DNA from: Clostridia bacterium DTU022
GTDB taxonomy: Bacteria; Bacillota; Dethiobacteria; DTU022
Direction: 5' to 3'
Assembly: GCA_001512835.1 (NCBI GenBank)
Contig: LFRQ01000008.1
Span: 1 to 39,337, forward strand
DNA: 39,337 nt
Notes under the pieces: model-generated
Told to the model about the DNA's origin: nothing
Database searches by the model: none
What the model saw: the letters and a program-made list of their open reading frames with translations, nothing else
In this document: positions 15,934 through 24,041 of the stretch, piece after piece
Numbering within the stretch: position 1 is the first letter of the stretch
Layout: each line of letters starts with the position of its first letter
Position numbers and translations under genes: made by a program

Positions 15934-17106
15934 TTATCCCCTAATTTCTCCTGCTTTCTCCAAGGAAAATTTGGTAACGGCAGGGCCCACCAGTTCATAA
16001 ATCAAAGTGGCGCAAAGAACTACCGTGCGGATTGTTTCTCCAAGTTCGGGAAAGTCGCCGGCGGCAACCAGCGAAAGACCGATGGCCACTCCCGCCTGCG
16101 GAATAAGTGTAAATCCCAGGTATTTTTTAACGGGGGCCGGCGCCTTCATCATTGCAGCACCCAGATACGATCCGGCTACTTTGCCGACCACGCGGCAGAT
16201 TACATAAATAATGCCGATAACCCCGATTTGCGGTATGACGTAAATGTTTAGTTCCATGCCCGAAATGACAAAGAACATTAGGAAAATGGGGGGCGTTACA
16301 ATATCGACGAGTTTAAGAATGGCGCCGCCTGCCTGGCTTATGTTGATCAGCATGGCCCCCATGCACATGCAAAGCAGCAATGGAGACAAGCCCAGCATGG
16401 TAGCCAGGGAGGAACCAAGGAATACAAAGGCGGTGGTTATAATTAAGCGGTTGGAATCCTTCTTGAAATAGCGCAGCGGTATTGTAAACAGTATGCCGAG
16501 CAAAAAGCCCAGCAGAATAGAGCCGACAATTTCAATAACGGGCGAAACCATCGACATTATTACGGAGACCTCATGGGGATGCTGCAGGCTTTTTGCAATA
16601 GCTGCTGCAAAGCCGAAGGCAATAAGGGCAACTGCATCATCCAGGGCGACGACACTAAGAAGGGTTTCGGTAACGGGGCCTTTTGCCGCAAACTGCTTTA
16701 TTACCATGATCGTGGCGGCGGGTGCCGTGGCCGAAGCAATGGCGCCGAGGACTAAAGCGATTTTGATGTCGAACTTAAATAAAAGCAATACCACAGTTAC
16801 GACAATAGATGCCGCCAGCGCCTCAAAGACGGCGATGACTATAGGAGTAGCTCCAACCTTTTTCAAGTAAGGTATTTTAAATTCGGCGCCTATTGAGAAA
16901 GCAATAAAGGCCAGGGCCATTTCGGAAACAATTGTTAGCTGGCTGGTTACATTAAGAGGAACCAGCTTGAAGAGGCACGGTCCTATGAGCAGGCCGGCGA
17001 TGAGGTAGCCTGTCACATTGGGGAGCTTAAGGAGTTTTCCAAGGCGGCCGAAGATAAGTCCAGAAAATAAAATAAGGGCCAGGTAGAAAAGTGTATTTAG
17101 CTGCAT
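15934..17106 (-). CDS. Cation:proton antiporter (CPA2 family)
   Basis: A 390-residue integral membrane protein with about 11-12 transmembrane helices, of the monovalent cation:proton antiporter-2 (Kef/NapA-like) family, exchanging Na+ or K+ for H+. N-terminal GRLGKLLKLPNVTGYLIAGL with LIGPCLF is the usual family start. VVALDDAVALIAFGFAAA carries the ion-binding Asp-Asp pair. IPQAGVAIGLSLVAAGDFPE is the conserved region near the C terminus. There is no cytoplasmic RCK/TrkA domain. The gene begins three bases after the stop of the PII-like gene, so the two form an operon on the minus strand, and the PII-like protein may replace the missing regulatory domain. Confidence 0.92.
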   Translation of the reverse strand: MQLNTLFYLALILFSGLIFGRLGKLLKLPNVTGYLIAGLLIGPCLFKLVPLNVTSQLTIVSEMALAFIAFSIGAEFKIPYLKKVGATPIVIAVFEALAASIVVTVVLLLFKFDIKIALVLGAIASATAPAATIMVIKQFAAKGPVTETLLSVVALDDAVALIAFGFAAAIAKSLQHPHEVSVIMSMVSPVIEIVGSILLGFLLGILFTIPLRYFKKDSNRLIITTAFVFLGSSLATMLGLSPLLLCMCMGAMLINISQAGGAILKLVDIVTPPIFLMFFVISGMELNIYVIPQIGVIGIIYVICRVVGKVAGSYLGAAMMKAPAPVKKYLGFTLIPQAGVAIGLSLVAAGDFPELGETIRTVVLCATLIYELVGPAVTKFSLEKAGEIRG

Positions 17107-17109
17107 TTT

Positions 17110-17448
17110 TTAGAAATCAACCCCTTCTGCCGAGAGAACGGGCAGGGTAAAGATGACGGCAGTATCCGGCTTTGATATGTCTCCTACAACATCCCGAACA
17201 ATCTTTTTGGCTTCTTCAACCTGCTCGTCTTTTAGAACAATAAATATGGTTTTGCTTTCCTCCCTTTCCGGATCGATAATATAGCGGAGATTGCCAAATA
17301 TGGGCAAATCATGGTTTGATTTTGCAAGCTCCCTGGCCATGCCTGTGCTGTTCAGGATAGTGGCGCCGTGGATGCCGTTATCCATGAACCTTTCCAGCAA
17401 GGTATCCAGCAATTCGACCTTGTTTAGCACGATCAGCAGCAACTTCAT
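17110..17448 (-). CDS. PII-like small signalling protein next to antiporter
   Basis: A 112-residue protein with the ferredoxin-like PII fold pattern: beta strand KLLLIVLNKVELLDTLLERF, the helix-strand GIHGATILNSTGMARELA, a loop, KTIFIVLKDEQVEEAKKIV, then a last strand TAVIFTLPVLSAEGV. Classical GlnB signature sequences and the uridylylated Tyr of the T-loop are not seen, so it is a divergent PII-like protein. It precedes the antiporter by three bases. By analogy with other PII-like proteins beside transporters it may bind a nucleotide and modulate that transporter (inference). The start has GGAGTGATG close upstream. Confidence 0.75.
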   Translation of the reverse strand: MKLLLIVLNKVELLDTLLERFMDNGIHGATILNSTGMARELAKSNHDLPIFGNLRYIIDPEREESKTIFIVLKDEQVEEAKKIVRDVVGDISKPDTAVIFTLPVLSAEGVDF

Positions 17449-17584
17449 ACATCATCACTCCAGTTAAATTGATATAAAAGGCTGATTAAGCGAACATTCT
17501 CCTCCCGGATTCTTCCCGGAAGTTATGAAGGGTGCAGGAAGGGGGCATCCCTGGCTTCCCGGTATTTCTGCCAAAATTTCCAGG

Positions 17585-17665
17585 GAAGGTTAAGGGGATT
17601 CCAGCGGCTGCCCATATTTTCATCATAGCATAAGATTTCATCGATAAAGGTAACTATTGAATCGA
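17585..17665 (-). pseudogene. Fragment duplicated from a YbaK-like gene
   Basis: The bases TTCCAGCGGCTGCCCATATT and those after it (17589-17655) match 17873-17935 inside the neighbouring YbaK-like gene with a few substitutions and two small indels. The minus-strand reading gives VTFIDEILCYDE, compared with ITFIDEDLMLYDE in the intact gene, then AAAGIP versus AAAGTP in another frame. It is a decayed partial copy. The rest of the 17449-17792 gap holds no gene that I can support. Confidence 0.6.
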
Positions 17666-17792
17666 CGGTATCGGATTTTTGCAAAAGGTTGACCCGGTAG
17701 CAGCGGCGTGAATGTGCTTACAGTCATGGAAATAAGTAAAAAATGGAGAGGCCAATAGAAAATAAACGTTAAATAAGGGGAAACCGGCGTTT

Positions 17793-18272
17793 TTATTTTA
17801 CTTTAATAACCCTTCCTTTTGTTATATCCACCAGAATTTCCGGAGTAAGTTTAAAAACCGCATTGGGGGTTCCGGCGGCGGCCCATATTTCATCATAAAG
17901 CATAAGATCTTCGTCAATAAAAGTGATGATTGGGGTTTTATGCCCCACCGGCGGAATTCCGCCGATGGCGAAGCCTGTTTGTTCCAAGACAAATCTCGCG
18001 TCTGCCTTTACCAGCTCTTCGCCGGCATATTCTTTAATTGCATTTTCATTTACCCTATTTGGTCCACTGGCAATAATTAATATAGGATTCTGCGAGGTTT
18101 TGCCTTTAAAAATCAGCGATTTGGCTATCTGGCCAACGGTGCAGCCTATAGCTTTTGCGGCTTCTTGGGCGGTACGGGTAGAATCGGGCAATTCTATTAC
18201 CTTAAGTTCAAGCCCAAATTTATCAAGTGCAGCCTGCACTTTTTCTGCGCTTTTTTTTATACTGGAGGGCAT
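17793..18272 (-). CDS. YbaK/EbsC-family aminoacyl-tRNA deacylase
   Basis: A 159-residue protein of the YbaK/ProX editing-domain family, which hydrolyses mischarged aminoacyl-tRNA (for example Cys- or Ala-tRNAPro). IAKSLIFKGKTSQNPILIIA holds the conserved lysines (Lys51, Lys56). EYAGEELVKADARFVLEQTG, then FAIGGIPPVGHKTPIITFID, is the substrate-pocket GxxPxG region, and AAAGTPNAVFKLTPEILVDI is the usual end. The length is normal. The ATG is preceded by AAGGAGGAG on the minus strand. It is a single gene transcribed away from rubrerythrin. The exact tRNA substrate is not predictable. Confidence 0.9.
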   Translation of the reverse strand: MPSSIKKSAEKVQAALDKFGLELKVIELPDSTRTAQEAAKAIGCTVGQIAKSLIFKGKTSQNPILIIASGPNRVNENAIKEYAGEELVKADARFVLEQTGFAIGGIPPVGHKTPIITFIDEDLMLYDEIWAAAGTPNAVFKLTPEILVDITKGRVIKVK

Positions 18273-18477
18273 AATAATCTCCTCCTTATTGCAGCTCTGC
18301 CGAGGAAGGGGGCATATAAATAATAATTATAATTGGAATTTGAAAATCCTTGCTGCCATTATCTTCCGAAGAATATTTATTCAAACAGATAATTTATTGT
18401 ATAATTTAACTAAAGACATGGCACCCACATCGTTCTATATTGATTTCGGATTACAATAAAGCAAGGAGGAAAAGACG

Positions 18478-18972
18478 ATGAGCGAAAACAAAACCCTGGC
18501 CAATCTTATGGAAGCGTTTGCCGGGGAATCTCAGGCCAACAAAAAGTACCTGGCTTATGCCAAGAAAGCGGAAAAAGAAGGAAAGCTTAATGCCGCCAAA
18601 TTGTTCAGGGCCGCTGCCGATGCCGAAAAAGCCCACGCCTTGAGACAACTTGAAGTTGCCGGGAAGGTCGGCTCTACTGCTGACAACCTGAAAAGCGCTG
18701 TCGAGGGCGAAACCTATGAATTTACGGATATGTATCCCCAGTTTTTAAAGGATGCTGAAGCCGAGGGGAACAAAGCTGCTGTCACGGCCTTTACTTTTGC
18801 CATGAAAGCGGAAGAGGTGCACGCCAGGCTGTATAAGGAAGCGCTGGAAAACCTTGACCAGACGGAGGAAGTGTTCTATTATCTCTGCCCGATATGCGGG
18901 AACATCGAAAAATCTATTCCGGAAAAATGCAGCATCTGCGGTTTTCCGGGGGAGAAATTCATTAAATACTAG
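18478..18972 (+). CDS. rbr: Rubrerythrin
   Basis: A 164-residue cytoplasmic non-haem iron protein that reduces hydrogen peroxide in anaerobes. The ferritin-like four-helix domain (residues 1-130) contains the diiron ligands in MEAFAGESQANKKYLAYA (Glu17), RAAADAEKAHA (Glu50) and MKAEEVHARLY. The C-terminal rubredoxin-like domain has Cys137, Cys140, Cys151 and Cys154 (CPICGN and CSICGFPG). The length is in the short rubrerythrin class. The ATG is preceded by AAGGAGG. A TATAAT at 18400-18405 may be the -10 box, with a poor -35. A strong terminator follows. Confidence 0.95.
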   Translation: MSENKTLANLMEAFAGESQANKKYLAYAKKAEKEGKLNAAKLFRAAADAEKAHALRQLEVAGKVGSTADNLKSAVEGETYEFTDMYPQFLKDAEAEGNKAAVTAFTFAMKAEEVHARLYKEALENLDQTEEVFYYLCPICGNIEKSIPEKCSICGFPGEKFIKY

Positions 18973-19026
18973 CCTGGGAATTGGGCAATAAAAAAATAGC
19001 CGTCCCAGCTTGGGAATAGGACATTA

Positions 19027-19072
19027 AATAAGGCACTCAACGTTCAGTTGCGTTGAGTGCCTTATTGTTTTG
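19027..19072. terminator. Strong terminator between rubrerythrin and cyclase genes
   Basis: A 16-bp stem (AATAAGGCACTCAACG with its complement at 19051-19066) has an eight-base loop and a T-rich tail. It lies between two convergent genes and, with A's on one side and T's on the other, may stop both transcripts. Confidence 0.82.
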
Positions 19073-19089
19073 CTTAGTTGTGCCGCCAA

Positions 19090-20022
19090 TTAAAAAACTG
19101 CCAGAGGAGTACAGGGAGAGCCTGTACCATGTTTTAAATGCAGTGCAGCAACCATAAATAGAAATTCTTGTTGTCCGGTTTCTTCGCTGATGCGCCCTAC
19201 CTCTTCCAGGTCCATGTTGTGGCACAGAGGAATGCCGTAAAGGGTTAGGCATAGGCCGTGAACAGGGGAGTCATGAGGGCCGTCCAAGCCCTCCACGGGG
19301 CAAGGGTACGTATCGCTGGGAGAGTCAGATGCCAAAACGCTTATTTGTTTTTCTGCCAGCAGGGGAATGCAATCCGCATGAAAGCCGGCTATTCCGTAGT
19401 GAAGCTTTGGCTTCCCCTCTTCGTCGCGTTCATCAACATTGCCGCCAATAAGGGTAACGCCTGTGCGTACTACCGCAGCATCCCCGGGTTGCAAGCGCTC
19501 CAACAAGGGTTTAAGGTCATCCGGGGTAACATATTCACCCGGCCTGAGGCCGTCAACCCCACGGTTGCGGGCGACATCAATAAATACCCCCCGGGTTACT
19601 ATGCTGAGCATATCCGTAATGTCGCAGTATACAGCGCCCTTTTCCATATTGACTGTTTCATCAAATTTCCTGCCATTAAACGCATATCCGGCGATTCCCA
19701 CATGGCAAAAAGCATCAATATGTGTGTTCAGCATGCTGTGGGTGTAAAAGGTGAGTTCATCAAACGAACCGTTAAAAAGACCGGCATCGAGCATGGGGTA
19801 CATCTTGTGGGAGGCGGGGCTGTGGTTGGGATCGCTTGGGTCGATCAACTGAATGGGGCGGGAACAGGGTATTGCTTTGCCTTGCCGCACGGATTTTATG
19901 CCGCGCAGGGTCACTTCCGGCGTAATGTAGTTTAGCGAGCCTTTGTCGTTGGGCCATTTGCCCCAGTTTCCGGTGTGCCCAGGCCATGGGAAAAATTCTT
20001 TTGGTACTGGAATGTTGCTCAT
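19090..20022 (-). CDS. Cyclase-family metal-dependent hydrolase
   Basis: A 310-residue protein of the cyclase (kynurenine formamidase-like, PF04199) family, metal-dependent amide or ester hydrolases. The metal-binding motif is readable as His95, His101, Asp103 and His107 (THSMLNTHIDAFCH), a variant of HxGTHxDxPxH. Later, GDAAVVRTGV and IAGFHADCIPLLAE, SVLASDSPSD and GLDGPHDSPVHGLCLTLYGI match long members of the family. The start ATG at 20022 has AAGGAGGAT upstream. No tryptophan-degradation gene lies nearby, so kynurenine formamidase is not claimed. The upstream gap to 20369 is AT-rich and should hold its promoter, but none is clear. Confidence 0.87.
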   Translation of the reverse strand: MSNIPVPKEFFPWPGHTGNWGKWPNDKGSLNYITPEVTLRGIKSVRQGKAIPCSRPIQLIDPSDPNHSPASHKMYPMLDAGLFNGSFDELTFYTHSMLNTHIDAFCHVGIAGYAFNGRKFDETVNMEKGAVYCDITDMLSIVTRGVFIDVARNRGVDGLRPGEYVTPDDLKPLLERLQPGDAAVVRTGVTLIGGNVDERDEEGKPKLHYGIAGFHADCIPLLAEKQISVLASDSPSDTYPCPVEGLDGPHDSPVHGLCLTLYGIPLCHNMDLEEVGRISEETGQQEFLFMVAALHLKHGTGSPCTPLAVF

Positions 20023-20369
20023 TTTTTATCCTCCTTATTTTGTTGTTTTTTTGTGCTTTTATTTGTGAACAATGGGCCCGGCATGCGATATGCAAACAAG
20101 CACAACTGCAGTTTTTAAACTATTATTACTCACCTGGTTATTAATTCTTCATTAGTTATTAAAATCCCTTGTTCATATTCTTACTATAGGATTAATTGCT
20201 AAATTATACTTTGAATCAAGCCTTGGCAATGACCGCCATTTTTATCCTTTTTTGCCGATGGTGAGAATATTTATGCCCTCTATTTCTGACCATTATCACG
20301 TTAACTTTTCTAAAAGCTTTTTTTAAAGAGAGGCAAAACTGACCAAGCAAAGGTGTGAAGAAGGGGCTC

Positions 20370-20398
20370 TTGACCATTTGCTGAGTGGTTATTATAAT
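20370..20398 (+). promoter_or_regulatory. Sigma-A promoter of the TetR gene
   Basis: TTGACC (20370-20375) and a perfect TATAAT (20393-20398) lie 17 bases apart, about 40 bases before the TetR start. Confidence 0.82.
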
Positions 20399-20401
20399 AA
20401 A

Positions 20402-20423
20402 TTTAAATAACCGGTTAGTTAAA
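20402..20423. promoter_or_regulatory. 22-bp near-palindromic operator at the TetR promoter
   Basis: The 22 bases are centred on ACCGGT (20410-20415), with arms TTTAAATA and TAGTTAAA. They equal their own reverse complement except at one symmetric pair, positions 6 and 17. They begin four bases after the -10 box, where a bound repressor would block transcription. Autoregulation by the TetR protein is the natural reading. Confidence 0.7.
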
Positions 20424-20439
20424 CCGAGGGGGGAACAAA

Positions 20440-21174
20440 TTGGAGCAAACCCTGGGAATTAAAGCCAAAGAGAGAATAATCAATGCGGCTACACAGCTAT
20501 TTTCCAAGAAGGGATACGATGCAACGCGGGTCCATGATATAGCCAACGCGGCCAAAGTCAACAAGGCGCTGATCTATTATTACTTCAAGAACAAGGAAGA
20601 CATTTTGGATTCCATGGTTCAATCTCTGCTCGACAATGCAGTCTCCATTACCGTGGATTTCGTTCAATCAAACATCGTGCAAATGATCAAAAAAGGCTAC
20701 CTGAAAGTTAAGCCGGACCGCTTGCATTTTGTCAACGATGAAGCGGTAAAGCATTTTAAGCAAAATGCTTTAAAATTCTACGAGAAGGTGGTGGATTATG
20801 TTATAGAAAAAAGGGAGATTATTCGTATTTTGATGCTGGAGTCCCTCAAAAGTGGGAAACACCAAAATTCATTGTTCCGCTTCATGAATTTCCTAAGCGG
20901 CAATGAAAAAAATCCAATTATTAAAACCATCTCCGAATCCGATGCGGACCATGATTTCGTCTATTCGAAGGACATGATACTGTTTAAATTCTTCTACTCC
21001 ATTATCCCGATTGTTAATTTTGCGGCCTATTACGATGATTATAAAGCCGTAAGTTCCCTTAACGATAAGGAGTTGCGCCGTTCTTTTCTAAATGTCTCTA
21101 AAATCATTATCGCTTCCATGATCTCAGGAAGTGATATTTTGCTTCGCAACAGCAGCGTTAGCGTTCAAGTGTAA
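20440..21174 (+). CDS. TetR/AcrR-family transcriptional regulator
   Basis: A 244-residue regulator. The N-terminal TetR DNA-binding domain is clear: KERIINAATQLFSKKGYDAT then VHDIANAAKVNKALIYYYFK (residues 11-50), with the recognition helix at about 41-47. The remaining ~190 residues are an unclassified ligand-binding helical domain and are longer than usual. The TTG at 20440 is used, because GAGGGGGGAA precedes it and an own promoter and palindrome lie just upstream. The radical SAM gene follows after 110 bases in the same direction and is its likeliest target. The inducer is unknown. Confidence 0.9.
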   Translation: MEQTLGIKAKERIINAATQLFSKKGYDATRVHDIANAAKVNKALIYYYFKNKEDILDSMVQSLLDNAVSITVDFVQSNIVQMIKKGYLKVKPDRLHFVNDEAVKHFKQNALKFYEKVVDYVIEKREIIRILMLESLKSGKHQNSLFRFMNFLSGNEKNPIIKTISESDADHDFVYSKDMILFKFFYSIIPIVNFAAYYDDYKAVSSLNDKELRRSFLNVSKIIIASMISGSDILLRNSSVSVQV

Positions 21175-21284
21175 TTTAGCCATTTATTATGGTTGTTTAC
21201 AGCAAAGCCATTCAAAGATGGCAAAAATCTGCGGTGGTTGGAAGTTGTTGGGGAGCTAAAACATAGTCCAAAGGAGGAAAAATC

Positions 21285-22646
21285 ATGAGTAGGATTCAGA
21301 GAACGGCAGTTAACCTGCTCCTGAACTACATTTCGGACAGACCTATGGAAAAGCTGCCCAAGATGTTTGAGATCGCAGAAAAATTAGATCGAGGCAAATT
21401 GCATGCTCACCAGATCCGGGCGATGCGCAATGCCCTGCTGGATGAAAACAACGTCTGGCACATCTTCGTCAAAAACTTGTTCCGGGATGTAGACAAAAAG
21501 ATAATTCAGAAGCTCGTCGAATGCTTTTTTGTCAACGGAAACCTGGAGGGGGAAGCGCGGGCCCGGGCCATCGAGAAAAAATATGACTGCAACGTCCCCT
21601 GGGCGATTTTGATGGATCCCACCAGCGCCTGCAACCTCTCCTGTACCGGGTGCTGGGCCGCCCAATACGGGGGCAAGCACAACTTATCCTATGAAACACT
21701 GGATTCTATCTGCCGTCAGGGTAAGGAATTAGGCACTTATTTCTATATATTCTCCGGTGGCGAGCCGCTGATGCGCAAAAAGGATATTATTCGGTTGTGC
21801 CAAGAGCACCAGGATTGCTATTTCTTTGCCTTCACCAATGGAACCCTTGTGGATGACGAGCTGTGCCGGGAGATGCTGCGGGTAGGCAACTTTGCCTTGG
21901 CCTTCTCCATTGAGGGCGATGAAGAGGCTACCGATATGCGGCGCGGAAAAGGCTGCTACCGGAAAGTGATTGAAGCGATGGACCGCATGCGTGCCCACCG
22001 TCTATTGTTTGGATATTCCACCTGTTATCATCGCTACAATACTGAAAGCGTCGGCTCCGATGAATTCGTCGACGATATGATTGCCCGGGGCTGCCGCTTT
22101 GCGTGGAACTTTACCTACATGCCCATCGGGAAGGATGCGCGCCCCGATCTTATCGCGACTCCCGAGCAGCGGGCGTACATGTACAGGCGCATCCGCGAAA
22201 TCCGCGAAACCAAGCCCATTTTTGCCATGGATTTTTGGAATGACGGGGAGTACTCCAATGGATGCATCGCCGGCGGGAAGCGCTACCTGCATATAAACGC
22301 CGCCGGGGACGTAGAACCGTGCGCCTTTATTCATTACTCCAACGTTAACATTCACGACGTAACGCTTCTGGAGGCGCTGCGTTCGCCCCTGTTTATGGCC
22401 TACCGCAGGAATCAGCCCTTCAACAGCAACCCGCTGCGCCCGTGTCCCTTGCTTGACAACCCCGAGGCCCTCGCCTCCATGGTCAAGGAATCGGGGGCGA
22501 AATCTACCGATATGGAAGCCCCTGAAGACGTGGATGTCCTTTGCGCCAAGACGGCCCCGGCGGCCAAGGCCTGGTCGGAGATGGCCGATCGCCTGTGGAA
22601 GGAGAAGCAGGAGAGCCGGGAAGCAGTCGGCGGAGCGGTGCAGTAA
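21285..22646 (+). CDS. Radical SAM protein with SPASM-like C-terminal region
   Basis: A 453-residue radical SAM enzyme. The [4Fe-4S] motif is CNLSCTGC (Cys116, Cys120, Cys123). YFYIFSGGEPLMRKKDII is the GGEP SAM-binding segment. A ~110-residue N-terminal helical extension precedes the barrel. The C terminus has GCIAGGKRYLHINAAGDVEP and CAFIHYSNVNI, then CPLLDNP, a SPASM/Twitch-like set of cysteines that could hold an auxiliary cluster. Such enzymes modify peptides or metabolites or build cofactors, but no precursor peptide is visible nearby. The start ATG has AAAGGAGG upstream. A terminator at 22683 ends the unit. It probably belongs with the upstream TetR gene. Confidence 0.88.
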   Translation: MSRIQRTAVNLLLNYISDRPMEKLPKMFEIAEKLDRGKLHAHQIRAMRNALLDENNVWHIFVKNLFRDVDKKIIQKLVECFFVNGNLEGEARARAIEKKYDCNVPWAILMDPTSACNLSCTGCWAAQYGGKHNLSYETLDSICRQGKELGTYFYIFSGGEPLMRKKDIIRLCQEHQDCYFFAFTNGTLVDDELCREMLRVGNFALAFSIEGDEEATDMRRGKGCYRKVIEAMDRMRAHRLLFGYSTCYHRYNTESVGSDEFVDDMIARGCRFAWNFTYMPIGKDARPDLIATPEQRAYMYRRIREIRETKPIFAMDFWNDGEYSNGCIAGGKRYLHINAAGDVEPCAFIHYSNVNIHDVTLLEALRSPLFMAYRRNQPFNSNPLRPCPLLDNPEALASMVKESGAKSTDMEAPEDVDVLCAKTAPAAKAWSEMADRLWKEKQESREAVGGAVQ

Positions 22647-22682
22647 GGCCCGGAACAGAGATGGCCGTTTCAGCGGAGATGT

Positions 22683-22712
22683 AAAGCCGGTTTTTATAAA
22701 CCGGCTTTTTTT
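22683..22712 (+). terminator. Rho-independent terminator after radical SAM gene
   Basis: AAAGCCGGTTT and AAACCGGCTTT form an 11-bp stem around TTAT, followed by a run of T's. The next coding region starts only 21 bases later, so that gene may depend on read-through or on a promoter inside this segment. Confidence 0.88.
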
Positions 22713-22733
22713 ATATCTCGGAAGCTTTACGGG

Positions 22734-23645
22734 ATGTTGGAAGATTTGAAGCAAATGCTGGAGTACAGCCCCGGATCGAAGCTCACGTTGAAGGAACTGC
22801 TTGCGTTCCAGGATGTGGACGGTTCATTCAAGCTGCTGGATTCGTATGAAGTTCCCAGTAAGGCCCGGGTAGACTTTTGCTACATGCCCATCTACATCGC
22901 CGCGGCCATTCTAATGAGAGCGTATCTTGATGGGAAAAGGCATCTTGCTCCCCGACTGGAGAGGGCGCTCCAGGCCGGCTTGGGACGCAGCTTTCTCGGC
23001 CACGGGTTTGAGGTCGAAGAGGGGCAGATCCTCGCCCTGCAAGTTTTCATTAAAGGCGGCCTGCGCCAGTTTCTTGAAACCGAGTGGGAAATTTGCCCCG
23101 CGTTCCACAATAAAATCAATAACATTGTCCACCGCTATAATTCATCTTTGCTGCGGGGCGGCCATAGCGACAAGGAGCCCTGGGGCAAGGACTGTAGTCC
23201 CGCCTGGCGAGAAATTGTGGAAGAGCTCCGGCCAAACAAGCCCCCATATATTGCCTATGGCAGCAACATGGATAAAGGGCAAATGGAAGCCCGCTGCCCG
23301 GGAGCAAGAATTTTAGGGGCCGCCTACCTTGAAAATTGGGAGCTCACTTTGCCGCACTTTGCCAACATCGAAAGAAGAAAGGGGAAGAAAACTCCGGCTC
23401 TGGTATGGGAGATAACAAAGGAGCATGAAAGTTCGTTAGATCGCTGTGAAGGCTATCCATTTGCTTATGATAAAATAGATATCATAGTAAACATCGACGG
23501 CAGGCTTATATCGGCCATGGCTTATGCTATGACCCCTGAATACAAAAAACGGAAACGGGAACCGCGCCGCGGATATGTTGAACAAATTCCCAAGGGCTAT
23601 CGCGACGCCGGCTTCGACGAAGCCGACTTCCTGCCCGGAAGATAG
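22734..23645 (+). CDS. Gamma-glutamylcyclotransferase-like protein with N-terminal helical domain
   Basis: A 303-residue two-part protein. Residues ~171-300 are a gamma-glutamylcyclotransferase (AIG2-like) domain: PYIAYGSNMDKGQM (substrate loop from Tyr175), ARILGAAYLENWELTL, and SSLDRCEGYPFAYDKIDI with the catalytic Glu in CEGYP. The N-terminal ~165 residues are helical, with LLAFQDVDGSFKLLDSYEVP, VDFCYMPIYIAAAILMRAYL and a later ALQVFIKGGLRQF. DVDGSF recalls the repeat of terpenoid-cyclase-like alpha/alpha barrels, but this is a guess. The start ATG 22734 has only a weak ribosome binding site. The enzyme could release 5-oxoproline from gamma-glutamyl amides or peptides. The real substrate is unknown. 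Confidence 0.8.
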   Translation: MLEDLKQMLEYSPGSKLTLKELLAFQDVDGSFKLLDSYEVPSKARVDFCYMPIYIAAAILMRAYLDGKRHLAPRLERALQAGLGRSFLGHGFEVEEGQILALQVFIKGGLRQFLETEWEICPAFHNKINNIVHRYNSSLLRGGHSDKEPWGKDCSPAWREIVEELRPNKPPYIAYGSNMDKGQMEARCPGARILGAAYLENWELTLPHFANIERRKGKKTPALVWEITKEHESSLDRCEGYPFAYDKIDIIVNIDGRLISAMAYAMTPEYKKRKREPRRGYVEQIPKGYRDAGFDEADFLPGR

Positions 23646-23658
23646 CAAAAATATATTA

Positions 23659-23759
23659 CGGGGCGGTTCTCTTGATATATGGCATTTCCTATATCATGGG
23701 GACGGTTCACAAATATCATGGGGGCGGTTCTCCCGACATATAATTCCAGGCGGTTTTCA
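23659..23759 (+). repeat. Cluster of GGGGACGGTTCT-type short repeats
   Basis: Four related units stand in tandem: GGGGCGGTTCTCTTGATATA (23660), GGGGACGGTTCAC (23698), GGGGCGGTTCTCCCGACATA (23721) and AGGCGGTTTTC (23749). The core GGGGACGGTTCT followed by a T/C-rich step and ATAT also appears near 24.0, 28.1-28.3 and 31.5 kb. They are non-coding, lie between operons and resemble REP-like dispersed elements. Confidence 0.7.
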
Positions 23760-23820
23760 TATTGTCCCGGCGGGAAGGCCCCGTGGTTTATCCATTAGTA
23801 AAATAAACAAAAATGTACTT

Positions 23821-23849
23821 TTGACAGATAGAAATATTTGCTATATGAT
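23821..23849 (+). promoter_or_regulatory. Sigma-A promoter of the cysteine synthase operon
   Basis: A perfect TTGACA (23821-23826) and TATGAT (23844-23849) have a 17-base spacer. The transcript would have an untranslated leader of about 225 bases, with a CATGGG...CCCATG hairpin at 23904-23923. I see no S-box or T-box consensus in it. Confidence 0.78.
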
Positions 23850-23973
23850 AATTATCTACAAAGCCTATAGAATAAGTAGTAATTAATATTGCCGACGTTT
23901 AGGCATGGGGTGATAAGCCCATGGTGATGATGCCCAAGCGGCCTGCTTTTTGACGAATTTAAGCCCGGGTATT

Positions 23974-24041
23974 AGAAGGTTTTCCCGGCATATAATTGCA
24001 CCTGCGATTTATATCCAAGAGACGGTTTCCCCGGTATATGA
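23974..24041 (+). repeat. Two further degenerate copies of the short repeat
   Basis: GAAGGTTTTCCCGGCATATA (23974) aligns with the unit at 23721 (GGCGGTTCTCCCGACATATA). GAGACGGTTTCCCCGGTATA (24019) is a second. Both lie inside the leader of the cysteine synthase operon. Confidence 0.6.

Noticed and set aside
17110-17448. Classical GlnB nitrogen regulator
   Set aside because: GlnB signatures and the T-loop Tyr are not present, and there is no amtB or glnA nearby, so it is called PII-like only.
18377-18405. Candidate promoter before rubrerythrin
   Set aside because: The TATAAT is perfect but no acceptable -35 is found at 16-18 bases, so only the -10 is mentioned.
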